DNA of 64,000 nt from Eutreptiella sp. 'Long Island Sound 2002' (GCA_964036045.1 OZ038384.1:26155000-26218999), one strand, 5' to 3'. Shown: positions 41,450 to 51,187, counted from the stretch's first letter. Notes: generated by a model from the sequence alone, not told the origin. Program-made: numbers and translations.

Positions 41450-42721
41450 TCAGCCAGCTAAGCTGATGCCTGCTTGGAACCTTCCTCGCACGAGGCGCTG
41501 GTGCTCCCTGCTATCAGGAGGCAAAGATCCAGGGTGGTATTTCCAAGCAACCCGAGCTACTACCTTCAACAACTCATGCTTGTTCGGCCCGGGTACGGTC
41601 CGGCCAATAACGACAAGGAGTCTGGAGGCTCCTCCTTTGGTGTTGTGTAATACTTGTTGGATAACATAAACCTGTGCCAGGTTGGATACACCCTGGAACT
41701 TGTGGGAACCACGCACCTCATTTAGACGCCCCCCCTTGTGCAGAAACAGTGCGGCAACCCCATGCTTATTGACCCAGGGACATGCCACGCACCCCTTTTG
41801 CCAACACTCTGACAGCAGATGGTGGTGATATGCAGCCAGGCAACCAAATTGTAGGTGCAATGTCGTAGTGTACTTTGCACCACCATACTTCATGCGTTGG
41901 TTGAATTTACACGAAGGTAGGTCTTGTAGCGCCTCTGCCTGTTTGGATAGCCACTCCCCATCAACAACTTTGGGAAGTTCCATCCAGGTTATCATGTTTG
42001 TGCACCTCGGCACATGGCCAAACCTTGGGAACCAGTCTCCCGGAAAATCAATTGAAAAAATCTGAGTGTTTACATTGGGACGCCCCCTGGGCTGGTATCC
42101 ATCAGCATACAGGCGCAAGGTTACGGTGGCTTGTTGGGGGGAAGGGTCCTTGCGCCCTTGTACTACTGGGGTGCCGGACTTCTGCAGAAGTAGATGGCAC
42201 AATTCTTGCAACAGTCTGATGTTGCTCAGTGAGGACTCCACTGCCAGAAGATGTAGTAGCTCCTGCTGCCGCAGTGCCACCATGGACCACCCGGCACCTG
42301 GTTGGAGGCGCTCAAGGGTTTGCAGCACTGCTGCTAGCACAACATGCTAGTGATGCAGAAGCATGGCAGCTGGTGCCTGGGGACACTGGGGTACTAGGCT
42401 GGCGGGGTTGGGTGGTAAAGGGCCCATTTGGCGCCGCACAACCCGGACTGTGCCGGTGGGGGGCCTTGGCAAATTATCTAGCTCCTTGCAGTCCAAAGGG
42501 CTAGCCACAGGGAAGTTCAAGATGAAAGCTGACACCATGAACTGGTTGGCAGGCACATGGCAGATGCTAGCAAACGCCTCCAATTTAGACACGTCCCCAT
42601 TGACCCATGGAGTAAAATTGTCCACATTGAACTCATGGTGGAACATTGTGCTTTTGCAAGACTGTGATAGAGAGCATGAATGGCACATGTTTTTTGCAAT
42701 GCCCGGACCTGTAGCTTTCAC
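41450..42721 (-). CDS. Large unknown protein, first ORF, interrupted by one TAG
   Basis: A single frame of 423 codons to TGA at 41450, broken only by TAG at 42347-42349 (APAAMLLHH-TAG-HVVLAAVLQTLERLQ). Stretches: CHSCSLSQSCKSTMFHHEFN, PANQFMVSAFILNFPVASPL, a helical middle (LSNIRLLQELCHLLLQKSG), then IFSIDFPGDWFPRFGHVPRC, KFNQRMKYGGAKYTTTLHLQ, GCLAAYHHHLLSECWQKGC, RLLVVIGRTVPGPNKHELLK. It looks like a folded enzyme or structural domain, but no family is recognised. Upstream the frame continues open into the 149-bp tandem array (DQIDQKQVLVKATG), so the array duplicates part of this gene's 5' coding sequence. The first ATG in frame is at about 42688. Confidence 0.5.
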
Positions 42722-43627
42722 CAGAACCTGTTTTTGGTCGATTTGGTCACAGTAGCTCAGAGATCCATGCCCTACAAGTGTGCTCGACTATCCACCCCCC
42801 AAAAAGGGCCCACTGCTTCACATTTTTTTCAACCAAGCATTTATGTAATGCCCCAACCTGTAGCTTTCACCAGAACTTGTTTTTGGTCCATTTGGTCATA
42901 GTAGCTCAGAGATCCAGGCCCTCCAAGTATGCTCAACTACCCTCCCCCAAAAAAAGGGCTCAATGTTGTAGATTTTTTTCAACGAAGCATTTCTGTACTG
43001 CCCCGACCTGTAGCTTTCACCAGAACTTGTGTTTGGCTGATTTGGTCACAGTAGCTCAGAGATCCAGGCCCTCCAAGTGTGCTCCACTATCCGTCCCCAA
43101 AAACGGGCCCACTGTTTCAGTTTTTTTTCAACCAAGCATTTATGCAATGCCCCGACCTGTAGCTTTCACCAGAACCTGTTTTTGGTTGATTTGGTCACAG
43201 TAGCTCAAAGATCTAGGCCCTCCAAGTGTGCTCCACTATCCGCCCCCAAAAAAGGGCCCAATGTTGCAGATTTTTTTCAACCAAGCCATTCTGTAATGCC
43301 CCCACCTGTAGCTTTCACCAGAACCTGTTTTTGGTCCATTTGGTCATCGTGGCTCATAGATCGAGGCCATCCAAGTGCCGACCTGTAGCTTTCACCAGAA
43401 CCTGTTTTTGGTCGATTTGGTCACAGTAGCTCCAAAATCTAGGCCCTCCAAGTGCACTCGACTATCTGCCCCCCAAAAAAGGGCACACTGTTTCACTTTT
43501 TTTTCAATCCAACAATTATGTAATGCCCCAACCTGTAGCTTTCACCAGAACTTATTTTTGGTCCATTTGGTCATAGTAGCTCAGAGATCCAGGCCCTCCA
43601 AGTATGCTCGACTATCCGCCCCCCTTC
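42700..43627. repeat. 149-bp tandem array derived from a coding 5' end
   Basis: Seven copies with GTAGCTTTCACCAGAAC at about 42711, 42860, 43010, 43159, 43308, 43384 and 43535. The 43308-43384 unit is shortened to 76 bp. Each unit contains a G-free poly-T block and the block that, on minus, encodes DQ(I/M)DQKQVLVKATG in the adjacent gene. Plus-strand ORFs here (repeating AFTRTCFW) are artefacts. Confidence 0.85.
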
Positions 43628-43929
43628 ACACAAGCACACACACACAGAAACAACAAGAGAGGTAGAAGATGACATCTGCATGTGATTCGTTGTACAGTGC
43701 ATATGACCATTGTGCACAATGAACTCGTAACACATATTTCCATTTGAATCATGCTCCAATTGCGAGGCTCAACATTCCTACATCCTACATCATAACATGT
43801 ATACATATATATGTATATTCATCAGAGTCCTCCTCCGCCTCCTCAGCTTTGTGGGACCCTGTGGCTTGGGACCTTGGAGGGACAATCAAAAGCATGAGCT
43901 CCCCCACGGGGGGGCCGTCTCCTCGCTTT

Positions 43930-44300
43930 TGTACGCCACCCCCCCCCCCCCAGTAGAAGTGGGCCGAAGGCCCCTTGGGGGGGGGGGGGGGGGGGGGCAT
44001 AGGAAGGGGGGGCTCAGGGAGGGGCGATGGGGGGGGGGGGGTCGGGAGGGTCGGTTGGGGGGGGGTCCCAGGTGGGGCAATTTGGGGTGGTGGTGGGGGG
44101 GGGGGGGCACAGGCTCCCGTTACCTCCCCTTGCCCTCCCTTTGGGGTGAGAGCTAGGGCTACGGTTAGGGCTAGGGTTAGGGCTAGGGTTAGGGTTAGGG
44201 TCATGGGTAGGGTTAGGTGTTGACCCTTGGTAACTAAGTGGGCCCGGAGGGCAGGGAGGGGGGGGGGGGAGGGGGAGGGGGGGGGGGAGTCGCGTACCCG
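43930..44300. repeat. G-rich tract with telomere-like repeats
   Basis: Runs of 8-20 G at 43976-44110 and 44253-44289 surround 44153-44215, where GGGCTAGGGTTAGGG, GGGTTAGGGTTAGGG and variants repeat about nine times. The strand is strongly G-quadruplex prone. Proline-rich minus-strand frames here are artefacts. Confidence 0.8.
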
Positions 44301-44624
44301 AACCGAGGAGACAGCCCCCCCGTGAGCTCCCCATGTCCGGCTAGGCTCCCATCCGGCAAGGGGAAGGGCTGCATCTAGGTTTAGGGGCGGTGCCCCGTGG
44401 CCCGCACGTAGTCCAGCAGCGTGCGGGGCAACGTCAAAATCCTAAGGGGGAGGGCCCCCTCTACCCCCCCCCCCTTCGCCGTCCCTATCCCACTCCGGGA
44501 AATGTAGGGGCTTGGGGCAACAGCCCCCTTCTTCTTCTTCTTCCTGTGCCCTGTGCCGTGTGCACTGTTCCTGTTCCCCTTCACCCCTGTAGAGGGCACA
44601 GGGGCATTGGGGTCCGACTGAGAC

Positions 44625-44897
44625 TCAAAACCAGACTGAGTGTGAGGGGGAGGGGGGGGGGGCAGTCGCGACTTGGTGGAGCACCGCGAGGGGAACCATG
44701 CTCACTGTGAGGGGGGCAAAGGGCACTGGCCCTCTGCACCCCACACGTGGCAGCTCCTCTGCCACCATCGCGAATTCCTTCAGCGCACTGGGAGCGCACC
44801 TAGTGCGCCAAAGGTTAATGTTCCCGGGTACCTTAACCAAGGATGCTGCGGCATCAAACATGGCCCTACACTCCCTCCCTAGCATGGCAAATTTTCT
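44625..44897 (-). CDS. Likely downstream exon of the 45-47 kb gene
   Basis: The minus frame opens after CCCGCCTTTAG, an acceptor-like pyrimidine/AG, and reads KFAMLGRECRAMFDAAASLV, VPGNINLWRTRCAPSALKEF and AMVAEELPRVG, which looks coding. The tail becomes Pro/Ser-rich over a G/C run. It follows on the same strand from the exons at 45.26-46.04 kb, but I could not define a donor that joins it in frame. Confidence 0.4.
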   Translation of the reverse strand, partial: RKFAMLGRECRAMFDAAASLVKVPGNINLWRTRCAPSALKEFAMVAEELPRVGCRGPVPFAPLTVSMVPLAVLHQVATAPPPSPSHSVWF

Positions 44898-45263
44898 AAA
44901 GGCGGGGGGGGAGGGGGTTCACCCCACTCTGTTGTGGGGTGTTGCAGGTGCCACAGCTCCACCCGCACTACAATATACATACAATTTTGTTCATTGCAGT
45001 GCGGGGCCTGGTGTGCGGGGCAGCCTCAACACTCCCTGCGCGAAGTTTCGCGCAGGCTGACCTAGAGGCATTAGTGCTTGCGAGGTTAAAATTTTCAACC
45101 CTACAGCATGCACGGCAACAACGATGCCGTGCAGCTGCTCACCCCCCCCCCCCCCCCAAGTCACGTCCCATTAGCCAAAAGGAGGGAGGATGGAGGCAGG
45201 CATTTTGGGCATGGGGGACTTGAGGAGATGGCGCTTTTTGGCTTCCCCCAATGGGGCACGCAT

Positions 45264-46043
45264 CTACACCAGCAGCCCCTCTACCTTTTTGATGTGCGCA
45301 GTGGCAGCGTCGCTGAGCCTGTGCTCCTTTTCCTTGAGGCCAGCCCCCCCTCGCCTCTTCCCCCCGCACATTTCCCTAACCTTAACCTCTGCAGCCTTAA
45401 ACTTCCTAACCCGCTCCTCAAACTTCTCCCTCGATACCCTTACGTGCTCAGCCGGCTGCCTGAACTGCCCTACCACCCGGTCCCGCACCTGGGGGGTAAC
45501 CCCCAAAAAACTGCACACCCCCACACAATTTTACCGAATGGCCTGCTGTAGCTGGGCCACTGGGAAGGCCGGGGGGAGGACCCCAAAATTTTCAACCCTT
45601 CCCAGGGGTCGCTTACTGGTGATGGCAGCCTTGGTCTGCCACGCCACCCCAAGGCCGGGGTTCAACCTCGCCACGACTGCCACCCAGTCTCTGCTCTTCT
45701 TAGTGCAGAGGTGCAGGTAGTACTGCACTTGCACTGCTGCCACGGCCACGCCCGCCACTGCCGCCACCAATGCTGTTGATACTCCTGCTTCTTCTGCCGC
45801 GGCCTCGTGTGGTGCAACGGCTTCTCTTGCTGCTTCTTCTCCCGCTACTGCCCATGCTTCCTGTTCTGCAGCCGCTGGGCTGCTTCGGGGGCGGGGGAGA
45901 CCCATAGGGGGGGCTGACCCCGGCGGCGAAGGGGATGAAGAGGGCGATTGGGAAGCGGCCAGAAGGTGGTCGGATGAAATTGTTGGCCCGGCGCCAGCGG
46001 CAGAGTTGGAGCGCGCAGCCATGGCAGCAGAGATAGCAGACAT
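45264..46043 (-). CDS. Likely exons of the same gene: Ala-rich region and basic coiled coil
   Basis: 46043-45535 encodes MSAISAAMAARSNSAAGAG, a long Ala/Glu/Val-rich stretch (VSTALVAAVAGVAVAAVQVQ), then YYLHLCTKKSRDWVAVVARL and ENFGVLPPAFPVAQLQQAIR. 45510-45264 encodes FLGVTPQVRDRVVGQFRQPA, EHVRVSREKFEERVRKFKAA, EVKVREMCGGKRRGG and a final helix ending at TAG. Removing the 24 nt GTAAAATTG...GTGTGCAG at 45534-45511 joins the two exactly in frame; a longer intron using other sites is also possible. The helical, charged sequence suggests a coiled-coil or scaffold role, but no family is recognised. Confidence 0.45.
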
Positions 46044-46127
46044 TTAGAAAAGTGGCCTTACCAAAACAGTGCATCCTCTGGGGGGGGGGGGGGGGCTACA
46101 GGGACTAAAACAAAGAAAAACACTTAC

Positions 46128-47063
46128 CCCATGGCTTGGGGTGTGGATTGTTCACCCTTGGCTTGCAACCAGGAGTCCGTAACTGACAATTTTGCCCGTT
46201 TTGGTGTAGACCGGTTTGGCTTTGGGGCACGCGGCCATGGGGGTGATATGTTGGCTGCAGGTCTGTCCTGAATACCTCGCCCTTGGCGGGGGGAGGGGGG
46301 GACCTTTTTCCCAAACCCCCGAGGGGGCCTGGTCCCATACCCACCACCCCTTAGTCTCCCCCATCACCTTAGTGACGGTGCCACTGATAGTGGCTTTCAA
46401 CGCACTATGGATGGTCGCGTGGGGTGCTTCACAGAAGGCGTCATTGATGATGACTGTTAACACGTCAAAGGGGATGTGTATAAAAGAGGGGGGGGGGATC
46501 GAACATTACATGTGATAATTTTTTACTGCGCTTTTTGACCTTGATATCTTTAAACCGGGACAACACATCACTCTGCGTCCACTTTAGCTCGCAAATTATT
46601 GGCTCAGGGTGGGTTGAAAGTACAAACTTGAGGAATTTATAGTGGTCACGGAGACGCTCATCTGCCTCTTCGGCAAACGTGTCCTCTGTGCTATATTTGG
46701 GGTCAGGGCCAACTATACAAAGATTCCTACATTGTATGCCGTAATTTGTTTCGTGCTTGGAGGAGTTGTCTCGGTATTTCAAATTTTTTATGCATGAGCA
46801 TTGCCAACAACGTATCTTTGGGTGAAATGGCATACTACCCTTAACATTCGGGGCTCAATTGTCTCAGACGGCTTATGCCTCAGACATAGTGCCGCCAAGC
46901 CATGTTGAAGACGGGACTGCATGTCCCCGGGTTCAGGTAATTCCACATGGACAACGTCAGCATCAATCATCTCTGCCTCAAACTCCAAACTTCCTCCGGC
47001 CTGTGGGCCCTTGGGGTCCTGGAGGCCCGAAGAGGATGCACTGCCCTGGCTGGCGTTGGACAT
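46128..47063 (-). CDS. Multi-exon gene, 5' exons with GT-AG introns
   Basis: ATG at 47063 (MSNASQGSASSSGLQDPKG). Exon 1 47063-46839 encodes FEAEMIDADVVHVELPEPGD and ends EPRMLR before GTAGTA. Removing 46838-46756 (83 nt, ending CTCCTCCAAG) continues HETNYGIQCRNLCIVGPDPK, EEADERLRDHYKFLKFVLST and ICELKWTQSDVLSRFKDIKV. Removing 46526-46454 (73 nt, GTAAAA...GTTAACAG) continues in frame with IIINDAFCEAPHATIHSALK and TISGTVTKVMGETKGW. Exon 3 then crosses a C-rich run near 46290-46310, where the frame appears to slip, and ends at a consensus donor GGGGTAAGT (46128/46127). The product is unknown. Two introns that both restore frame make this the best-supported ordinary gene in the window. Confidence 0.6.
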
Positions 47064-47121
47064 GTCTATTGCCAATGGCTGAGCAGAAAGTGCAAAGTCA
47101 CACAAGAGAAGAGAACGCAAT

Positions 47122-47570
47122 GGACACAAATCTTGATCACAAATATTTGTAAGTACCAAGAATGGCACGCAAAGCACGTGAAAGCAAAGAAAGAAGGAAA
47201 GCCCCTCAATGCCTCCTTCTCGAGCCGGGGAGTAGCTCGAGGCAGGGATCTTCAGTCGTCTTACCGGATTCGGCCTAGTGTTATGTGACATAGGAAACGG
47301 ACATCTATAGAGTGTATAATTGACAAAAGACACAAATCTTGTTCACAAATATTTGTAAGCGTCGAGAATGGCATGCAAAGCACGTGAAAGCAAAGAAAGA
47401 AGGAAAGCCCCTGAATGCCTCCTTCTCGAGCCGGGGAGTGGCTCGAGGCAGGGATCTTCGGTCGTCTTACCGGATTCGGCCTAGTATTCTCTGACATTGG
47501 TAATGGACATCCACAGAGTGTGCATTTGACAGTGGACACTGGACACAAATCTTGTTAGCAAATATTGTTC
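47122..47570. repeat. 206-bp tandem duplication in the 5' region of the gene at 47 kb
   Basis: Two near-identical units (47122-47333 and 47333-47545, sharing CACAAATATTTGTAAG and GTCGTCTTACCGGATTCGGC) and the start of a third. The unit nearest the gene ends about 60 bp before its ATG, so it duplicates the promoter or 5' UTR. Each unit has an inverted pair CTCGAGCCGGGGAGTRGCTCGAG. Confidence 0.8.
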
Positions 47571-47639
47571 ATGGACCACCTTGCAGGCAAAGCAGGTACC
47601 AAGCATCCTACTAAAGTTCCAATAGGTTCAGGTTCCACG

Positions 47640-47770
47640 AATGCCACCAAAATTTCTTCCGAGTGCTCCATGGAACCTCGGCTGGAAGGTCCCTAGAACA
47701 TTCCAAGCCATATTGGTTGCGTTTTGGGGCTCGAGTTGGCTGCCAAAACGTCCGAGCGGTTTTCCGGGGG
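47640..47770. repeat. Repeat R3, second copy
   Basis: Matches 39838-39970 in the same orientation (CCAAAATTTCTTCCGAG, ATATTGGTTGCGTTTTGGGG, CTGGCTGCCAAAAC order). No coding content. Confidence 0.6.
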
Positions 47771-47993
47771 TTGTACCCAGCCGTATCTAAAATGGGGGAA
47801 GCGACCCCACCGAAGCATATCGCACGCACCTCGCCGGGTATCCCCCAAAATTGCCCTTGGTGATGGAAGAATATTGCTCTCTCTTGCAAGTTTCTATGCT
47901 AGGCACCGGTGGTACATGTGTCGGCAAGTCTCTGGATTTGCGCGCCTTCGGGCTGACATGTCCTCCCGGGGACAAGTCCCAAACCCTCATGTC

Positions 47994-48234
47994 TCAGGTT
48001 TTGAGCCCTATTAGTACTTCGCAAAACTGGCTCAACGCCACTTGTCTCATTGCCGGACTGGCTATCTTGGTGAGTACCATCGTGCCCACGTCCCGCAAAA
48101 ACCCAAAGATCTCCCGGGTGGTGCTCTTGTGTCGGACCATCTTCCTCGCCACTTTCCGCATCGTCTCAAGGGTGTGGGGTCGGGTCTCATCCATCTTTGC
48201 CTCTATCATGTTGCACACACGACGTTCCCTAACT
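47994..48234 (-). CDS. Likely terminal exon of the 48-49.8 kb gene
   Basis: The exon begins after the strong acceptor CAATTTTTTTTTAG (48236/48235) and reads VRERRVCNMIEAKMDETRPH, LETMRKVARKMVRHKSTTRE, IFGFLRDVGTMVLTKIASPA and MRQVALSQFCEVLIGLKT to TGA at 47994. The amphipathic helical sequence looks strongly coding. The exon needs two bases from its upstream exon, which I could not identify with certainty. Confidence 0.45.
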
Positions 48235-48597
48235 CTAAAAAAAAATTGAAACGGGGTGTTACACCCAAAACCCCAATTTGGTTCTTCTTGGCTAGGTGTT
48301 GCCACTGTTCTCCCTTGGGTACCCTGAACTCTGGGATTGCAGTCCATCCCTACATAGGCATACAAATGCGGAGCAGTTGGACTCTGGGATTGCAATCCAT
48401 AGCACAAATATGCAGACCAAAACGGAATCATTTCAGATTATTCACGCCCACTAGTTTTGTAATCAAGCGATTCCAGAAGTCATGTGCATAATCGTGCATA
48501 ATACTTACTTGCTTGCAATGTGGCTGACAAAACGCGCCAACACATGTGCTTGTCCCCCCAAACAGAGGGACCATACCTGCGGCAAACAACCCTGAGT

Positions 48598-49005
48598 TCA
48601 CACACACCCACTCATGCATGGTGCCATCTTGCATAGATGTGGCAGCGCGGCTTCCACATCATACTGAAACCCTCCAAAAGGAATGGGGGGATCCTTCTTG
48701 GGTTGTTGCATAGCTTTAAAAACAGTTGTGGGCTGGATAAGGTCTTCCTCAACTTCTGAGTCTGCATCCCCCTCCTTGCCATACAGCTCTTCAATTTCAG
48801 AAGTTTCAAGGTCCTGTGCGCATGCTCCGTCAGAATCAGGGCCTTGATCTTGGGCTGCACAGAATCCCACAATATATCTAGGTTGCCAAACGCTTCCTTG
48901 AGTGCTATGAAATATGTTGTGACCCCGGCCTTCTCGGGGGCCCAAAAGGGGGCGGAAATGCTGTGTAACCCCTGCGTTATCAGGGGTCCCTGAAAAGGGG
49001 ATCAA
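48598..49005 (-). CDS. Probable middle exon(s), acidic
   Basis: One frame reads CAQDLETSEIEELYGKEGDA, DSEVEEDLIQPTTVFKAMQQ and PIPFGGFQYDVEAALPHLCK to TGA at 48598. A second frame upstream in the same interval reads EKAGVTTYFIALKEAFGN and VQPKIKALILTEHAHRT. Both look coding, so a short intron or frameshift lies near 48800. There is no ATG. Position and strand fit the gene at 47994-49776. Confidence 0.35.
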   Translation of the reverse strand: MIPFSGTPDNAGVTQHFRPLLGPREGRGHNIFHSTQGSVWQPRYIVGFCAAQDQGPDSDGACAQDLETSEIEELYGKEGDADSEVEEDLIQPTTVFKAMQQPKKDPPIPFGGFQYDVEAALPHLCKMAPCMSGCV

Positions 49006-49072
49006 AAAGGGCCCTCACCGGGCCAGTGGAAAAAAAACCCCTCGTAGGGGTCCTAGATAGTTCAAGGTAACC

Positions 49073-49776
49073 CTACAACCAACGCTCCTTAAGAGAGAGA
49101 AAAAAGGGGGTCTTAGGGAACGTCCTGGTTGCACGTGCAAAGGCCTCCAATGGCAAAACTTACCTTGGTGTTGAGGCGCCGTGACCAGTCAACCCTGGTG
49201 TGGGGCCCCATCGAAGTCACTCCCCGAGGGCATGATGGGGGGTGCAGCTGCAATGACGATTCCATGAACTGCCTGCGTCGGGGGGGTGTCGGGGAGGTGT
49301 TGTCCGTTGGCGGCCGCTTCCCCAAGATCAATTTTGTTAGGATATCATCGTCCCCTGGGGGTCGAGTGCCACCATTAGCCCGTGGCGTCGAAGGGGTAGA
49401 TCGCGCCAAATCCATTGCTCCCTTGCCCCACAAGTTGGTGGTAGTGGTTGACATCTGGTCCTCCAAGGCTTCGAGGGCGTCTGGGGGGGGGCACAGCTAT
49501 ATGAACTAGGCCTGTTGTTGCCTCTTGCTCGGTGTCACATGGCTTGCGGAGGGGCATTTTTGGTGTTTGGCAGTCTTTCGGGTGCCGGGGTTCCCCTTTG
49601 TGGCAGGGTCCATACTCAACAAACTGCGGCATTGCTCCTTGGGGCTCTGGTTGGCCATATGTTGTTAGAGGCGGGGTGGTGGACGCCATTGTAGTGGAAG
49701 TGTTACCGGCTGCCACCTGGATGTTGCCTGGCTGGGTGATTTGGGGGTCCCCTCGGCATTCCGTGAGTTGCGGCAT
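49073..49776 (-). CDS. Two-exon Pro/Thr-rich protein, possible start of the 48-49.8 kb gene
   Basis: ATG at 49776 (MPQLTECRGDPQITQPGNIQ). The exon runs PPLTTYGQPEPQGAMPQFVE, HIAVPPP, then, after a one-base slip at the nine-G run 49483-49491, DALEALEDQMSTTTTNLWGK, ILTKLILGKRPPTDNTSPTP and HTRVDWSRRLNTK. It ends at a perfect donor AAG|GTAAGT (49164/49163). The acceptor TTTTTTCTCTCTCTTAAG ends at 49088, and exon 2 begins ERWL followed by TAG at 49075-49073. If that TAG were read through, 30 more codons follow to TGA. The product is disordered-looking and unrecognised. Confidence 0.55.
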
Positions 49777-50029
49777 GGGCTACCATCAACAACTGCAAGG
49801 CAAACGTGACCAAGAATGGGCACGGACATGGGCACTGTCTATTAAAATACTAGACCCCAACAGGGCTGTGGTGGCCAGAGGGGGGGTTGCCGGGGGGGGG
49901 GGGGGGGGGCTGACACCAACCAAGGGGGGGGGAGAACCCACAACATCTCAGAATTTATCTTCCCATTGTTGTGTTAGGCTTTGTTTGTGACCTAAAAAAT
50001 AGTATGAGGCAGGTCATAGAAATGTGTGA

Positions 50030-50103
50030 AGTGGGGTTTGAAACTCTGACTTTGAGGTATGACTCCAACACACATACCACTAGGGTATGGACAATCTCTT
50101 AGC
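50030..50103 (-). repeat. tRNA-derived SINE head, copy 2
   Basis: Minus strand: GATTGTCCATACCCTAGTGG (A-box region, shared with 6942-7012), then CAGAGTTTCAAACCCCACT (B-box region). Arms do not pair into a full cloverleaf. Confidence 0.5.
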
Positions 50104-50857
50104 TGCCACTGCTTGCGGAAGGCAAAAAGACCAAGGACTAATGTGCTATTCAGGTTGCAATTGCACAAACAAATAGAAGCAAAAAAATGGGTCAGTTTAC
50201 ATATGATGAACAAAGAAATTTCCTCTTGGTTGTCCGCATACAAAATTTGTCTCGCGCCTTTGGCGCCAAGACTCCAACAAATAAGGTTTAGGACCTATGC
50301 ATATGTATGTATATAGGCTTGGAGAGGAAAAACAATATTAAAGAGGGAGACCCGCATGGGTCCAGGGCCCCCGTGGTCGCCTGGGGCGCCATCAAAAATC
50401 AGGCCAGCACACAGTGCAAACTGCCTGCTGACCTGTTTGATGCCCACTGGGGTCACAGCTGAGGGCCTCGCCTGGGCCAGAACCTCCGGAGGGCTGGGGT
50501 TCAGGTGTCCTCCGTGCCGGCAAGTCCGTGCCTGGCTGCGTCATACAGCCTCATACACGCCCGCTTCGCGGGGGTTCTGAAAGCACTCTGCCGCGCTTGA
50601 AGGCCCGCGTCTCACCTGCCACTGGCGGCCGCGGCCGCTTGGGCCGTTTAGCTGCAGGAGCCCCCCCCCCCCCCCCTGGGGTGCGCAATCCCACTGGTCG
50701 CATCCTGCCCGAAGGCCCAGGCGAGGTTGTGGGGAGGGGGGGTGCCCCGCGTGGCGCCTAGCACAGCAGTGCCGCATCCCCCTGCCAACAGCTGCACAGG
50801 TGGAGCATTGTCTGTGTTGGTGTAGATAGGCTTGGAGGAGGGGGGAGGTCGGGTATC

Positions 50858-51187
50858 TCAACAGGCAACGCCTCGTGGGCACACACTGCACTGATCCCAG
50901 TAAGTACACCGTAACAACAGACAAAGGATAGTGCAATGGTGCACTGTGCACGGGCAAGTGCAGCTGATGAGATGAATAGCCTTCGGTCCTTCTTGTGGCT
51001 TCTGACGAGACGCAGGCACACGCACACGTGGGCGTGCACGTACAAACACACCCTTAAGGGGTCCTGTTTTGGGGTCTGACACATCCGCATCTGCCCGAGC
51101 AGCCTCCAACTCTGCAAGTAATGCCTGCCGATCTGCTTCTTCCTCCTGAAGCGAAGCAATACAGAAGCCTTTGCGTGCCCTTGGCAT
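50858..51187 (-). CDS. Possible coiled-coil exon
   Basis: From ATG 51187: MPRARKGFCIASLQEEEADR then QALLAELEAARADADVSDPK, a clear helical heptad stretch. The later part loses coding character. It may belong to the same minus-strand gene as the Cys/His ORF at 52.2-52.5 kb, with a further coding-like piece (GVEQFFSHFRSAELLRSLVG) at about 51650-51590. No family is recognised. Confidence 0.3.
   Translation of the reverse strand: MPRARKGFCIASLQEEEADRQALLAELEAARADADVSDPKTGPLKGVFVRARPRVRVPASRQKPQEGPKAIHLISCTCPCTVHHCTILCLLLRCTYWDQCSVCPRGVAC

Noticed and set aside
42680-43665. Repeating AFTRTCFW proteins on plus
   Set aside because: Artefact of the 149-bp array; the minus reading matches the adjacent gene.
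44153-44215. True chromosome end
   Set aside because: Repeats are degenerate and unique sequence with genes continues on both sides.
43785-44334. Proline-rich minus-strand proteins
   Set aside because: Produced by poly-C runs opposite the G-rich tract.
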